DNA from: Blastococcus sp. CT_GayMR20
GTDB taxonomy: Bacteria > Actinomycetota > Actinomycetes > Mycobacteriales > Geodermatophilaceae
Assembly: GCF_004570345.1 (NCBI RefSeq)
Contig: NZ_SPQM01000052.1
Coordinates: 1-32,314 of the forward strand
Length of the DNA: 32,314 bases
Direction of reading: 5' to 3'
The notes under the pieces were generated by a model, which was not told the DNA's origin, searched no databases, and saw nothing but the letters and a program-made list of their open reading frames with translations. Numbering within the stretch: the stretch's first letter is position 1; every line of letters starts with the position of its first letter. Of this stretch, positions 9,076-16,583 are shown in pieces. A program made the position numbers and the translations under genes.

Positions 9076-9449
9076 CCGAGACCCGTTCCGCCGGTTGGCT
9101 GTCGAAGGCGCTCCAGCGCCTGACCGCGGACGACCACACCATCGACGCCGAGGCGCTGCGTGCAGACGCCGTCAGCGCCGGGTGCGAGCCCCTGTCGTCC
9201 TGTCGCAAGGGCGCGGTCGTGACGGTGACCGGACGCCTCAAGTCGGTGATCTACACCCCTCGGGAGACGGTGCCGACGCTGGAGGCCGAGCTCTTCGACG
9301 GCTCCGGCTCGGTCACGCTGGTCTGGCTCGGCCGCCGGCGAATCCCGGGCATCGAGCCGGGGCGCACCATCACCGCCCGCGGCCGGTTCGCCGCGTTCGA
9401 CGGCAAGCGGGTCATCTACAACCCCTGGTACGAGCTCGGCGCCGGCTGA
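9072..9449 (+). CDS. OB-fold nucleic acid-binding domain protein
   Basis: A 125-residue protein, essentially one OB-fold after a short helical N-terminus (WLSKALQRLTADDHTIDAE). The beta-barrel strands are readable: AVVTVTGRLKSVIYTP, TLEAELFDGSGSVTLVWLG, GRTITARGRFAAFDGKRVIY and a conserved NPWYEL end. This is the RecG/aspartyl-tRNA-synthetase-like OB fold common in short actinobacterial proteins upstream of DUF3159 genes. The start is set at GTG 9072, 16 codons inside the longest frame, because it overlaps the previous stop as GTGA and has a -10 element 6 nt upstream. Ligand unknown; single-stranded nucleic acid is the family expectation. Confidence 0.87.
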   Translation: MTETRSAGWLSKALQRLTADDHTIDAEALRADAVSAGCEPLSSCRKGAVVTVTGRLKSVIYTPRETVPTLEAELFDGSGSVTLVWLGRRRIPGIEPGRTITARGRFAAFDGKRVIYNPWYELGAG

Positions 9450-9471
9450 CGCCGCCGACGTGGACAGGACC

Positions 9472-10359
9472 ATGGGAGACGACCCGGTCGTCGAGGTGCC
9501 GGGGGAGGCCGTGGGAAGCGCAGCAGGTGAACCGGCCGAGACCCGCGCGGCCGCGCGGGGCGCCGACGCGGCCGGACCGCCCGCCGCCGAGGGGCCGCTG
9601 ACCTTCGACCGCCATCTCGTCCTCGAGCAGCTCGGTGGCTGGCGCGGCATGGTCGACGCCACGCTGCCGACCCTCGCGTTCATCGTGGCGAACTCGGTCA
9701 ACGGGCTGCGGACCGGCATCTGGGCGGCGCTCGGTGCCGCCGTCGTGATCTTCCTGCTCCGCCTGGTGCGCCGGGAGAGCGTGCAGCAGGCGATGAGCGG
9801 CCTGTTCGCGGTCGGCATCGCCGTGGCGATCGCCGCCGCGACGGGACAGGCGCGGGACTTCTACGTCCCCGGCATCATCCGCAACGCCGGTCTCGGTGTG
9901 GTCCTGCTCGCCTCGATCGCCTTCCGATGGCCACTCGTCGGGGTCGTCGCCGAGTTCCTGGCGCCCAGCCACCTCGGCGCGATGGCGTCGGCGTCGCTGC
10001 CGGGTCTGCGCAGCCGGTTCGACAAGGCCCGCGCGAGCCTGCACCCGAGCCGGGAGCCGGTGGTCGACCCCCGGACCGGCGTCCGCGACGCCGACCCCGC
10101 CCCCGAGCGGCACTGGCGCGAGGACCCGCGGATGCTGCGCGCCTACGGCTGGCTGACGGTGCTCTGGGGCGGGGTGTTCCTCGTGCGGGCCGCCGTCCAG
10201 GGGGTGCTCTACCTGCAGAGCAGGGGCTCGGACGCGACCGACCTCGGCGTCGTGTCGCTGCTGCTGGGCCTGCCCGTCACGGCGGTCGAGATCGTCGTGA
10301 CCCTCTGGGTGGTCTCCCGGCTGCACCGGCACCGCTGCCCGGACCCCCCGGCGGCCTGA
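9472..10359 (+). CDS. DUF3159 integral membrane protein
   Basis: A 295-residue membrane protein of the DUF3159 family; function unknown. An acidic Ala/Pro-rich N-terminus (about 1-50) precedes the family start FDRHLVLEQLGGWRGMVDA. Hydrophobic segments follow: TLPTLAFIVANSV, GIWAALGAAVVIFLLRLV, AMSGLFAVGIAVAIAAATG, GIIRNAGLGVVLLASIAF with a WPLVGVVAEFL stretch, then two near the C-terminus (LTVLWGGVFLVRAAVQGVLY and LPVTAVEIVVTLWVVSRL), suggesting about six helices. The ATG at 9472 is preferred to a GTG at 9460 because GGA lies 7 nt before it. It converges on ceoC with only 4 nt between stop codons. The M. tuberculosis counterpart in order is about Rv2693c. Confidence 0.87.
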   Translation: MGDDPVVEVPGEAVGSAAGEPAETRAAARGADAAGPPAAEGPLTFDRHLVLEQLGGWRGMVDATLPTLAFIVANSVNGLRTGIWAALGAAVVIFLLRLVRRESVQQAMSGLFAVGIAVAIAAATGQARDFYVPGIIRNAGLGVVLLASIAFRWPLVGVVAEFLAPSHLGAMASASLPGLRSRFDKARASLHPSREPVVDPRTGVRDADPAPERHWREDPRMLRAYGWLTVLWGGVFLVRAAVQGVLYLQSRGSDATDLGVVSLLLGLPVTAVEIVVTLWVVSRLHRHRCPDPPAA

Positions 10360-10363
10360 TCGC

Positions 10364-11041
10364 TCAGGAGAGCCCGGCGGGGCTGTCGGGGGCGAGCACC
10401 GACTTGAGCTGGTCCTCGACCTCCGCGTGCGTGATGAACAGCAGCTCGTCCCCGGCCTCCAGCGGCTCGTCGGGGGTCGGCGTGATCACTCGTTCTCCGC
10501 GGAGGATCGCGGTCAGCACGGTCTCGCGCGGCAACGGCACCTCGCGCAGCGGCTTCCCGGTCCACGGCGTGTCCTCGGCGAGGGTGATCTCCACGAGGTT
10601 CGCCGCGCCCTTGCGGAAGCTCATCAGCCGGACGACGTCGCCGACGGTGACGGCCTCCTCGACCAGCGCTGCCAGCACGCGCGGCGTGGAGACGGCGACG
10701 TCGACGCCCCAGGCCTCGGTGTAGAGCCACTCGTTGCGCGGGTCCTTCACGCGGGCCACGACGCGGTTGACCGCGAACTCGGTCTTGGCCAGGAGCGAGA
10801 CGACCAGGTTGGCCTTGTCGTCACCGGTGGCGGCGACCACGACGTCGCAGGTGGCCAGCTGGGCCTCCTCGAGCGAGGAGACCTCGCACGCGTCGGCCTG
10901 CACCCACTCCGCACCGGGGACGGCGCGGGTGCGCACCTTGCGGGCGTCCTTCTCGATGAGCATGACGGTGTGCCCGTTGCCGAGCAGCTCGCCGGCGATG
11001 GACCGGCCGACGGCGCCGGCGCCCACGATGGCGACGCGCAT
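10364..11041 (-). CDS. ceoC: Trk-type potassium regulator, RCK protein (CeoC/TrkA)
   Basis: Cytoplasmic NAD(H)-sensing regulatory subunit for potassium transport, 225 residues. The N-terminal RCK_N Rossmann domain has GAGAVGRSIA (7-16) and an acidic residue ending beta-2 (LIEKD) that favours NAD over NADP. The C-terminal RCK_C (TrkA_C) domain runs from about 140 to the end (EITLAEDTPWTGKPL through EAGDELLFITH). The ATG at 11041 overlaps the ceoB stop by one base (TGATG), so translation is coupled and ceoB/ceoC should be made in equal amounts. The order matches M. tuberculosis Rv2691-Rv2692. No TrkH/TrkG channel subunit is in the window. Confidence 0.93.
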   Translation of the reverse strand: MRVAIVGAGAVGRSIAGELLGNGHTVMLIEKDARKVRTRAVPGAEWVQADACEVSSLEEAQLATCDVVVAATGDDKANLVVSLLAKTEFAVNRVVARVKDPRNEWLYTEAWGVDVAVSTPRVLAALVEEAVTVGDVVRLMSFRKGAANLVEITLAEDTPWTGKPLREVPLPRETVLTAILRGERVITPTPDEPLEAGDELLFITHAEVEDQLKSVLAPDSPAGLS

Positions 11042-11709
11042 CAGTGCCCCCCTCCCTGGTAGCCCTGCTCGACGGCCTCGTGCACGCGGGCGGTGATGTC
11101 GTCGGTCACGGCCACCACGAGCTGGTCGCCGTCCTGGAGGACCGTGCCGGACGTCGGGAGCTGGGCCTCGCCGAAGCGGACCACCCACGCGGCGCGGGCC
11201 CCGGAGACGCTCTCCAGCTCGCCGAGCTTGCGGCCCACCCAGCCCTCGGTCACGGTGATGCGCATCAGCAGGACCTTGCCGGTCGGCTCCCGCCACAGCT
11301 CGCTGACCTTGACCGACAGCAGCTCGCGCAGGAGGCGGTTCACCGTCCAGGGCACGGTGGCGACGCTGGGGATGCCCATGCGCTCGTACACCTCGGCGCG
11401 CTTCGAGTCGTAGATGCGGGCGACGACGTGCTGGACGCCGAAGGTCTCGCGGGCCACGCGGGCGGCGATGATGTTGGAGTTGTCGCCGCTGCTGACCGCG
11501 GCGAACGCGCCCGCGGAGTCGACGCCGGCGTCCAGCAGCGTCTGGCGGTCGAAGCCCAGCCCGGTCACCTGGCGGCCGCTGAACTCGGGGCCGAGCCGGC
11601 GGAAGGCCTCGGGGTCCTGGTCGATGACCGCCACGCTGTGGCCGATCTCCTCGAGGCGGCGGGCGATGGCGGAGCCGACGCGGCCGCAGCCCATCACGAC
11701 CACGTGCAC
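11041..11709 (-). CDS. ceoB: Trk-type potassium regulator, RCK protein (CeoB/TrkA)
   Basis: A second RCK protein, 222 residues, built like ceoC: a Rossmann domain with GCGRVGSAIA (7-16) and IDQD at the end of beta-2, then an RCK_C domain (RITVTEGWVGRKL to QDGDQLVVAVTDD). E. coli TrkA has both halves in one chain; here they are two genes that probably assemble as a heteromer. The GTG at 11709 has AGGGAG 6 nt upstream and puts the Rossmann strand directly at the N-terminus, as expected. It is first in the ceoB-ceoC operon and divergent from the KimA-like transporter, sharing a 170-nt control region. Confidence 0.93.
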   Translation of the reverse strand: MHVVVMGCGRVGSAIARRLEEIGHSVAVIDQDPEAFRRLGPEFSGRQVTGLGFDRQTLLDAGVDSAGAFAAVSSGDNSNIIAARVARETFGVQHVVARIYDSKRAEVYERMGIPSVATVPWTVNRLLRELLSVKVSELWREPTGKVLLMRITVTEGWVGRKLGELESVSGARAAWVVRFGEAQLPTSGTVLQDGDQLVVAVTDDITARVHEAVEQGYQGGGH

Positions 11710-11764
11710 GGAGAACTCCCTGGTCTCGCCGCGCCGACGCCGTCCGCCGCGCGTACCGGCCGCG

Positions 11765-11770
11765 AAGCTA
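11765..11770 (-). promoter_or_regulatory. Candidate ceoB promoter (-10 TAGCTT)
   Basis: TAGCTT on the minus strand predicts a start near 11758 and a leader of about 50 nt holding the ceoB ribosome site. I see no good -35. It lies about 100 nt from the divergent transporter promoter. Confidence 0.3.
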
Positions 11771-11866
11771 CACCCGGAACGAGGCCCTCCGGGGGTGCAC
11801 CGGACGAGATCCCTCTCTCGGGCGGGGCGCGCCGCCCTGCAGCGGCAGCGGGCGCCTCGACGTCCG

Positions 11867-11872
11867 TACCAT
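11867..11872 (+). promoter_or_regulatory. -10 element of a likely leaderless transporter transcript
   Basis: TACCAT, 7 nt, then the GTG start at 11880. No ribosome site is present. Confidence 0.5.
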
Positions 11873-11879
11873 CGCCGCC

Positions 11880-13922
11880 GTGCCAAGCCTGTCCGACCTC
11901 GGACAACTCCCGAAACGGCTCGTCCTGGGCCGCGCCGTCCGCAGCGACCGGCTGGGCGAGTCCCTGCTGCCCAAGCGCTACGCGCTGCCCATCTTCGCCA
12001 GCGACCCGCTCTCCTCCGTGGCCTACGCCACGCAGGAGATCCTCATCGTCCTGACTCTCGGGGGTACGGCGTTCCTCTACCTGGCGCCCTGGCTGGCGGT
12101 TGCCGTCGTGCTGCTGCTGATCACGGTGGTGCTGTCGTACCGGCAGGTGGTGCACGCCTACCCGTCGGGTGGCGGCGACTACGAGGTCGCGATGAAGAAC
12201 CACGGGCAGTTCGCCGCCCTGGTCGTCGCCAGCGCCCTGCTCGTGGACTACGTGCTGACCGTGGCCGTGTCGGTGTCGGCGGGCACGGACAACATCATCT
12301 CGGCGTTCCCGTCGCTCGACGAGTACCGCGTACCCATCGGGGTGGGCCTGGTCGCGCTGCTCGCCGCGGCCAACCTGCGCGGCGTCCGGGAGTCCGGCCG
12401 CGCGTTCGCCGTCCCCACGTACCTCTTCATCAGCGGCATCACGGTCATGATCGTCACGGGTCTCATCCGGTACTTCTTCACCGATGCCGGGGTGGTCTCG
12501 GAGACGGCGCAGTACACCGTCACCCCGGAGCCCGCCTACGAGAACGTCGCCGGTCTCGCACTGCTGTTCTTCGCGCTGCGGGCCTTCGCATCGGGCTGCA
12601 CGGCGCTGACCGGGGTCGAGGCGATCGCCAACGGCGTGCCCGCGTTCAAGCCGCCGAAGAGCCGGAACGCGGCCACCACGCTGGCCCTGATGGGGGGCTT
12701 CGCCGCGGCGATGTTCGCCGGTGTGACCGCGCTGGCCCTGCTGGCCGACGTCAAGTACGTCGAGCACCCGTGTGACCTCAACGGCTTCGCGAACTGCGAG
12801 ACCGAGCCGCAGCGCACCGTGATCGCGCAGATCGCCGCGGCCGTCTTCGGCGGCGACGGGTCGGTCGGGTTCTTCGTCATCCAGGCCGCCACGGCGCTCG
12901 TGCTCATCCTGGCCGCGAACACGGCCTTCAACGGCTTCCCGCTGCTGGGCTCGGTCCTGGCGCAGGACCGGTTCATGCCCCGGCAGCTGCACACCCGCGG
13001 CGACAAGCTGGTGTTCAGCAACGGCATCCTGCTGCTGGCCGGCTTCGCGATGCTGCTGATCGTCGCCTTCGACGCCGACGTCACGCGGCTCATCCAGCTC
13101 TACATCATCGGCGTCTTCACCAGCTTCACCATCGGGCAGTGGGGCATGGTCCGGCACTGGAACCGGGAGATGCGGCACGAGCAGGATCCCGCGGCGCGGC
13201 GGCGCATGCGCCGGTCGCAGCTCATCAACACGATCGGCGGCAGCCTCACCACCGTCGTCCTCGTGATCATCGTGGTCACCAAGTTCACCCACGGCGCCTG
13301 GCTCGTGCTGGTGGCGATGCCCATCCTCTTCGGGCTCATGAGGGCGATCAACCACCACTACACGCACGTCTCCGAGCAGCTGATCCCGGACACCGACTCG
13401 CGGCTGCTGCCGAGCAGGGTGCACGCGGTCGTCCTGGTGTCGAAGGTGCACAAGCCGACGCTGCGCGCTCTGGCGTTCGCGCGGGCCACCCGTCCCGACG
13501 CCCTGACCGCCCTCACCGTCAACGTCGACGACGCCGACACCCGGGCGCTGCAGGGCGACTGGGAGCGCTACGACATCCCGGTGCCGCTGACCGTCGTCGA
13601 GTCGCCGTACCGGGAGATCACCCGGCCCGTGGTGGACTTCGTCAAGGGCATCCGCCGGAACAGCCCGCGGGAACTGGTCATCGTGTTCGTGCCCCAGTAC
13701 GTCGTGGGGCACTGGTGGGAGAACGTGCTGCACAACCAGAGCGCGCTCCGCCTGCGGGCCCGCCTGCAGTTCCAGCCCGGCGTGATGATCACGACGGTGC
13801 CGTGGCAGCTGGAGAGCTCGCTCGGCCGGGACGACGGCGACGGGACGGCACGCGGACCGCTGCCCGGGGACCTGCGCCGCGGGCTGACCGACGACCAGGC
13901 CGATGCCACGCCCTACGGGTAA
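11880..13922 (+). CDS. APC-superfamily transporter, KimA-like (probable K+ importer)
   Basis: Integral membrane transporter of 680 residues, with about 12 hydrophobic segments between residues 35 and 495 and a soluble C-terminal domain of about 180 residues. The first helix carries FASDPLSSVAYATQEIL; in Bacillus subtilis KimA the equivalent Asp and Tyr (Asp36 and Tyr43, from memory) bind K+, and here Asp42 and Tyr49 keep the same spacing of seven. The YPSGGGDYEVA segment also recalls KimA. The C-terminal part (VHAVVLVSKVHKPTLRALAF onward) resembles the USP-like cytoplasmic domain of KimA. Annotation pipelines usually call such proteins amino acid permeases. The divergent RCK pair ceoB-ceoC supports potassium as substrate; that link is inference. 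The gene's end overlaps the following methyltransferase gene by 20 nt. Confidence 0.85.
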   Translation: MPSLSDLGQLPKRLVLGRAVRSDRLGESLLPKRYALPIFASDPLSSVAYATQEILIVLTLGGTAFLYLAPWLAVAVVLLLITVVLSYRQVVHAYPSGGGDYEVAMKNHGQFAALVVASALLVDYVLTVAVSVSAGTDNIISAFPSLDEYRVPIGVGLVALLAAANLRGVRESGRAFAVPTYLFISGITVMIVTGLIRYFFTDAGVVSETAQYTVTPEPAYENVAGLALLFFALRAFASGCTALTGVEAIANGVPAFKPPKSRNAATTLALMGGFAAAMFAGVTALALLADVKYVEHPCDLNGFANCETEPQRTVIAQIAAAVFGGDGSVGFFVIQAATALVLILAANTAFNGFPLLGSVLAQDRFMPRQLHTRGDKLVFSNGILLLAGFAMLLIVAFDADVTRLIQLYIIGVFTSFTIGQWGMVRHWNREMRHEQDPAARRRMRRSQLINTIGGSLTTVVLVIIVVTKFTHGAWLVLVAMPILFGLMRAINHHYTHVSEQLIPDTDSRLLPSRVHAVVLVSKVHKPTLRALAFARATRPDALTALTVNVDDADTRALQGDWERYDIPVPLTVVESPYREITRPVVDFVKGIRRNSPRELVIVFVPQYVVGHWWENVLHNQSALRLRARLQFQPGVMITTVPWQLESSLGRDDGDGTARGPLPGDLRRGLTDDQADATPYG

Positions 13923-15216
13923 GGACCCCGCTGCCCCCCGCCACTCGCAAGCTCGCGGCGGGTCCCTGCAGCGGGGCCTTGGGTGGCTCGGCGCCGAATT
14001 CGAAGTTGCCGTGGGCCCGGTCGCCCACGGCGGGCACTGCGTGGCCCGGCACGAGGGCCGGGTGGTGTTCGTCCGGCACACGCTGCCGGGGGAGCGGGTC
14101 GTCGTCCGGGTGACCGAGGACCGGCACCCGGGCTTCTGCCGCGCCGACGCGATCGAGGTGCTCGAGGCCTCGGCGGACCGGGTCGAGAGGCCCTGCCCGT
14201 ACAGCGGTCCCGGCCGGTGCGGCGGCTGCGACTGGCAGCACGCCGACCCGGCGGCCCAGCGGGCGCTGAAGGCCGCCGTCGTCCGGGAGCAGCTGTCCCG
14301 CCTGGCCGGTCTCGACGTCGACGTGACGGTGGAGGAGCTGCCCGGCGGGCCGTTGCGCTGGCGGTCGCGGGCCCGGTTCGCCGTCGACCGCTCCGGTGCC
14401 GCCGGCCTCCGCCGGCACCGCTCCCACGACGTGGTCGTGCTCGACGACTGCCCGATCTCCGTGGAGGCGGCCGCCCAGGCGGTGCTGAGCCGGCGCTGGC
14501 CGGGCGCCGGCGCCGTCGACGTGTCGGTGGACTCCACGGGCGCGGTGACGACCACGCGGCTGGACCGGCGGGGGCAGCCGACGTCCAGCCGGGTGGTGCG
14601 CCCCGGCGGCGACCTGCCCGAGGAGCCGTCGACGCGCGCCGAGCGGCGTGCGGGCGGACGGGACTGGGAGGTCGAGGGCACCGGCTTCTGGCAGGTGCAC
14701 CCGGCGGCGGCCGACGCGCTCGTCGCAGCGGTCGCCGGCTTCGCGGAGGTGCGGCCGGGGGAGACCGTGCTCGACCTCTATGCCGGGGTGGGTCTCTTCG
14801 GCGGAGCGCTCGCACCCGCCGTCGGCGCGGACGGTCGCGTCGTCTGCGTGGAGTCCGACGAGGCGGCGTGCGCGGCGGCCGACGCCAACCTGGCCGGGCT
14901 GCCGCAGGCCGAGGTCTGGCAGGGCGACGTGGACGCCGACGCGCTCGCCGAGCTGCTGGGCGAGCTCGCCGGCGGCCCGGACGTCGTCGTCCTCGACCCC
15001 CCGCGGGCGGGGGCCGGGCGGGCGGTCAGCAGGCTCCTCGCCGGGACCGGTGCCCGCGCGGTCGTGTACGTCGCGTGCGATCCGGCGTCCCTGGCCCGGG
15101 ACGTCGCGGCGTTCGCGGAGGGTGGCTACCGGCTCGCGGCCGTGCGCGGCTTCGATGCCTTCCCGATGACGGCGCACGTGGAGTGCGTGGCGTTGCTGGA
15201 GCCCGCGACGTCCTGA
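13903..15216 (+). CDS. Class I SAM RNA methyltransferase with TRAM and Fe-S motif (RlmD/TrmA type)
   Basis: Cytoplasmic RNA (uracil-5)-methyltransferase of 437 residues. A TRAM RNA-binding domain spans about 33-95. Four cysteines fit the RlmD-type [4Fe-4S] site: Cys98, Cys106, Cys109 and Cys183. The SAM-binding motif is VLDLYAGVGLFGG (289-301), motif IV is LDPPRAG (364-370), the catalytic nucleophile is Cys392 in YVACDPASLARD, and Glu427 in HVEC is the expected general base. The fusion of TRAM and Fe-S cluster favours a 23S rRNA target, but tRNA cannot be excluded. The ATG lies 20 nt inside the transporter gene. The transporter-methyltransferase order is as in M. tuberculosis (Rv2690c-Rv2689c). 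The exact start is less certain than the rest. Confidence 0.92.
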   Translation: MPRPTGKDPAAPRHSQARGGSLQRGLGWLGAEFEVAVGPVAHGGHCVARHEGRVVFVRHTLPGERVVVRVTEDRHPGFCRADAIEVLEASADRVERPCPYSGPGRCGGCDWQHADPAAQRALKAAVVREQLSRLAGLDVDVTVEELPGGPLRWRSRARFAVDRSGAAGLRRHRSHDVVVLDDCPISVEAAAQAVLSRRWPGAGAVDVSVDSTGAVTTTRLDRRGQPTSSRVVRPGGDLPEEPSTRAERRAGGRDWEVEGTGFWQVHPAAADALVAAVAGFAEVRPGETVLDLYAGVGLFGGALAPAVGADGRVVCVESDEAACAAADANLAGLPQAEVWQGDVDADALAELLGELAGGPDVVVLDPPRAGAGRAVSRLLAGTGARAVVYVACDPASLARDVAAFAEGGYRLAAVRGFDAFPMTAHVECVALLEPATS

Positions 15217-15258
15217 TCCTGTGTGCATGAGTCACGGACATCTGGGTAGCTGACGGGC

Positions 15259-15792
15259 ATGTCGCGTGCCGGTGTGATGTTCGGTGTCGCCGCGCTCGCG
15301 GGGCTGGGGATCTACGCGGCGCTGCCCGATGACGAGCCGCGGTATCTCGGTGACATGCCGTCGATGCTGGAGCAGTCCGAGGCCGTCGCCTCCCCGGCCC
15401 AGCCCGAACGTCCGGACCCGCCGGCTCCCGTGGCGCCGCGGGTCGACGGACCCAGCCCGGCCGGCGTCGAGGCGCCGCCGGCCGTCAGCGGGGGGCCGGG
15501 ACGACGGGTGCCCGATCCGGTCACCGACGCCCTCCGCGGCTATCGGGGTGGGGGAGCCACCGGCGGCGGGACCGACAATCCGGGTCCGGGCATCCCGGAC
15601 CTGCTGGGCGGGCTGCCGATCGACGGCCTGGTCCCCTGCGTGGACACCGACACCATCCTCCAGGCCGGTGTCGTCATCGACTGCCTCACCGGCCTGCCCA
15701 TCCCCGACCCGCCGGACGATCCCTGCACGGTCGTCCCCCTCCCGTTCGGCTGCCCGGTCGTCCTGCCGGACGTCGAGGTGCCGGTGCCCTGA
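15259..15792 (+). CDS. Hypothetical Pro-rich protein with N-terminal membrane segment
   Basis: I do not recognise this 177-residue protein. A short hydrophobic N-terminus (VMFGVAALAGLGIYAAL, about 6-22) can act as an uncleaved anchor or signal sequence. A Pro/Ala/Gly-rich, probably disordered region (about 40-110) follows, then a C-terminal part with three or four cysteines (VPCVDTD, IDCLTGLP, DPCTVV, FGCPVVLP) that may form disulphides outside the cell. The ATG lacks a clear ribosome site; TAGCTG sits 6 nt upstream, a weak version of the leaderless pattern seen elsewhere in the window. The third-position GC bias supports coding. It is probably exported. Confidence 0.65.
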   Translation: MSRAGVMFGVAALAGLGIYAALPDDEPRYLGDMPSMLEQSEAVASPAQPERPDPPAPVAPRVDGPSPAGVEAPPAVSGGPGRRVPDPVTDALRGYRGGGATGGGTDNPGPGIPDLLGGLPIDGLVPCVDTDTILQAGVVIDCLTGLPIPDPPDDPCTVVPLPFGCPVVLPDVEVPVP

Positions 15793-15812
15793 GTTCGACA
15801 TCGCCCACCGGC

Positions 15813-15818
15813 TAACGT
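15813..15818 (+). promoter_or_regulatory. -10 element of a likely leaderless DUF4177 transcript
   Basis: TAACGT, 6 nt, then the GTG start at 15825. Confidence 0.45.
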
Positions 15819-15824
15819 TCGGGT

Positions 15825-16055
15825 GTGCCCACGTGGGAATACGCCTCCGTCATCACCGCGAACGACGCCGAGTCGCAGCGCGCCGGCGTCAGCATCAAGC
15901 TCCCGGGCGGTCAGTCCGAGCGTCAGCAGGGGGACACCAGTTCCGTCCTGAACCGCCTCGGCGCCGAGGGCTGGGAGCTCGTCAGCTACCACTCCAGCGG
16001 CGCCGGCACGTGGGGCTTCGAGCAGTTCTGGCTCAAGCGCCAGTCCGCCGACTGA
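15825..16055 (+). CDS. DUF4177 domain small protein
   Basis: A 76-residue protein that is a single DUF4177 domain: an N-terminal TWEYASVIT strand, a central variable loop and the hallmark LNRLGAEGWELVSY, ending in an aromatic strand (WGFEQFWLKR). The family is small, widespread in bacteria and without a known function. The GTG start at 15825 has a -10 element 6 nt before it. It stands alone between two small hypothetical genes ahead of dxs. Confidence 0.85.
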   Translation: MPTWEYASVITANDAESQRAGVSIKLPGGQSERQQGDTSSVLNRLGAEGWELVSYHSSGAGTWGFEQFWLKRQSAD

Positions 16056-16097
16056 GTCCGACCGGAACCGTCCCTGCCCGGTAGCAGAGTGACCTCC

Positions 16098-16466
16098 GTG
16101 GACGGATCGTTGCCGCCGGGCTGGCCGGAGGAGGTCCGGCCGCCGGGCGCGCCCGACTGGGAGCAGACGGCGGTCGCCTGGCTCTTCGACCTCGTGCCCC
16201 CGGACTACCGGGCGCACGAGGTGCTCCGGCGGTACCCGGTGCTGCTCGCCCGCTTCGCCGGTGACCACGTCGCCGCGGGTCTCGAGGCGGCCCGGAAGGG
16301 CTGGCGGACCGTCCGGGTGGAACTGGCCGACCAGCTGCCCGCGGACGCGATCGAGGCGGCGATGGTGGCCTACGAGCGGGAGGGGGCGCGGCTGGCCGCC
16401 GCCGCCCGGGGGGTCGAGGTCGTGGCCGGCGCGCTGCGCGGCGAGCGGTGGGTGCCGCGACTGTGA
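16098..16466 (+). CDS. Hypothetical helical protein upstream of dxs
   Basis: I recognise no named domain. From this start the protein has 122 residues and looks compact and mostly helical: GAPDWEQTAVAWLFDLVPPD, YRAHEVLRRYPVLLARFAGD, a segment rich in Ala/Arg, and IEAAMVAYEREGARLAAAARG. Similar short proteins near dxs are, to my recollection, common in actinobacteria. Two in-frame GTG codons exist, at 16089 and 16098. The second is preferred because CAGAGT lies 7 nt before it and it removes an unlikely four-codon leader. Neither has a ribosome site. The codon bias supports a real gene. Confidence 0.65.
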   Translation: MDGSLPPGWPEEVRPPGAPDWEQTAVAWLFDLVPPDYRAHEVLRRYPVLLARFAGDHVAAGLEAARKGWRTVRVELADQLPADAIEAAMVAYEREGARLAAAARGVEVVAGALRGERWVPRL

Positions 16467-16514
16467 GCTGCATCCGGTCCGCGCACTCGACCGGAAGAGC
16501 CAGGGAACCGCGGT

Positions 16515-16520
16515 TACAGT
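16515..16520 (+). promoter_or_regulatory. Candidate dxs promoter (-10 TACAGT)
   Basis: TACAGT after GGT predicts a start near 16527 and a leader of about 57 nt that includes GAGAGGACA, a rather distant ribosome site before the dxs GTG. The leader is too short for a thiamine-diphosphate riboswitch. Confidence 0.35.
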
Positions 16521-16583
16521 TGGTCGGCGGCCGCACGTCGATGCCGATGCAGCTGCCGCTGACAGAGAGGACACCGTCGAGCC

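Noticed and set aside
11880..13922. Amino acid permease, the usual annotation for this protein
   Set aside because: The first-helix Asp-x6-Tyr motif, the soluble C-terminal domain and the RCK neighbours favour a potassium transporter; the amino acid reading remains possible.
11694..14681. 995-codon open frame on the minus strand opposite the KimA-like and methyltransferase genes
   Set aside because: It is antisense to two well-supported genes, is rich in His/Arg/Asp in a way typical of GC-rich shadow frames, and matches no family.
16467..16583. Thiamine-diphosphate riboswitch ahead of dxs
   Set aside because: The predicted leader is about 57 nt, too short, and the conserved CUGAGA and related elements are absent.
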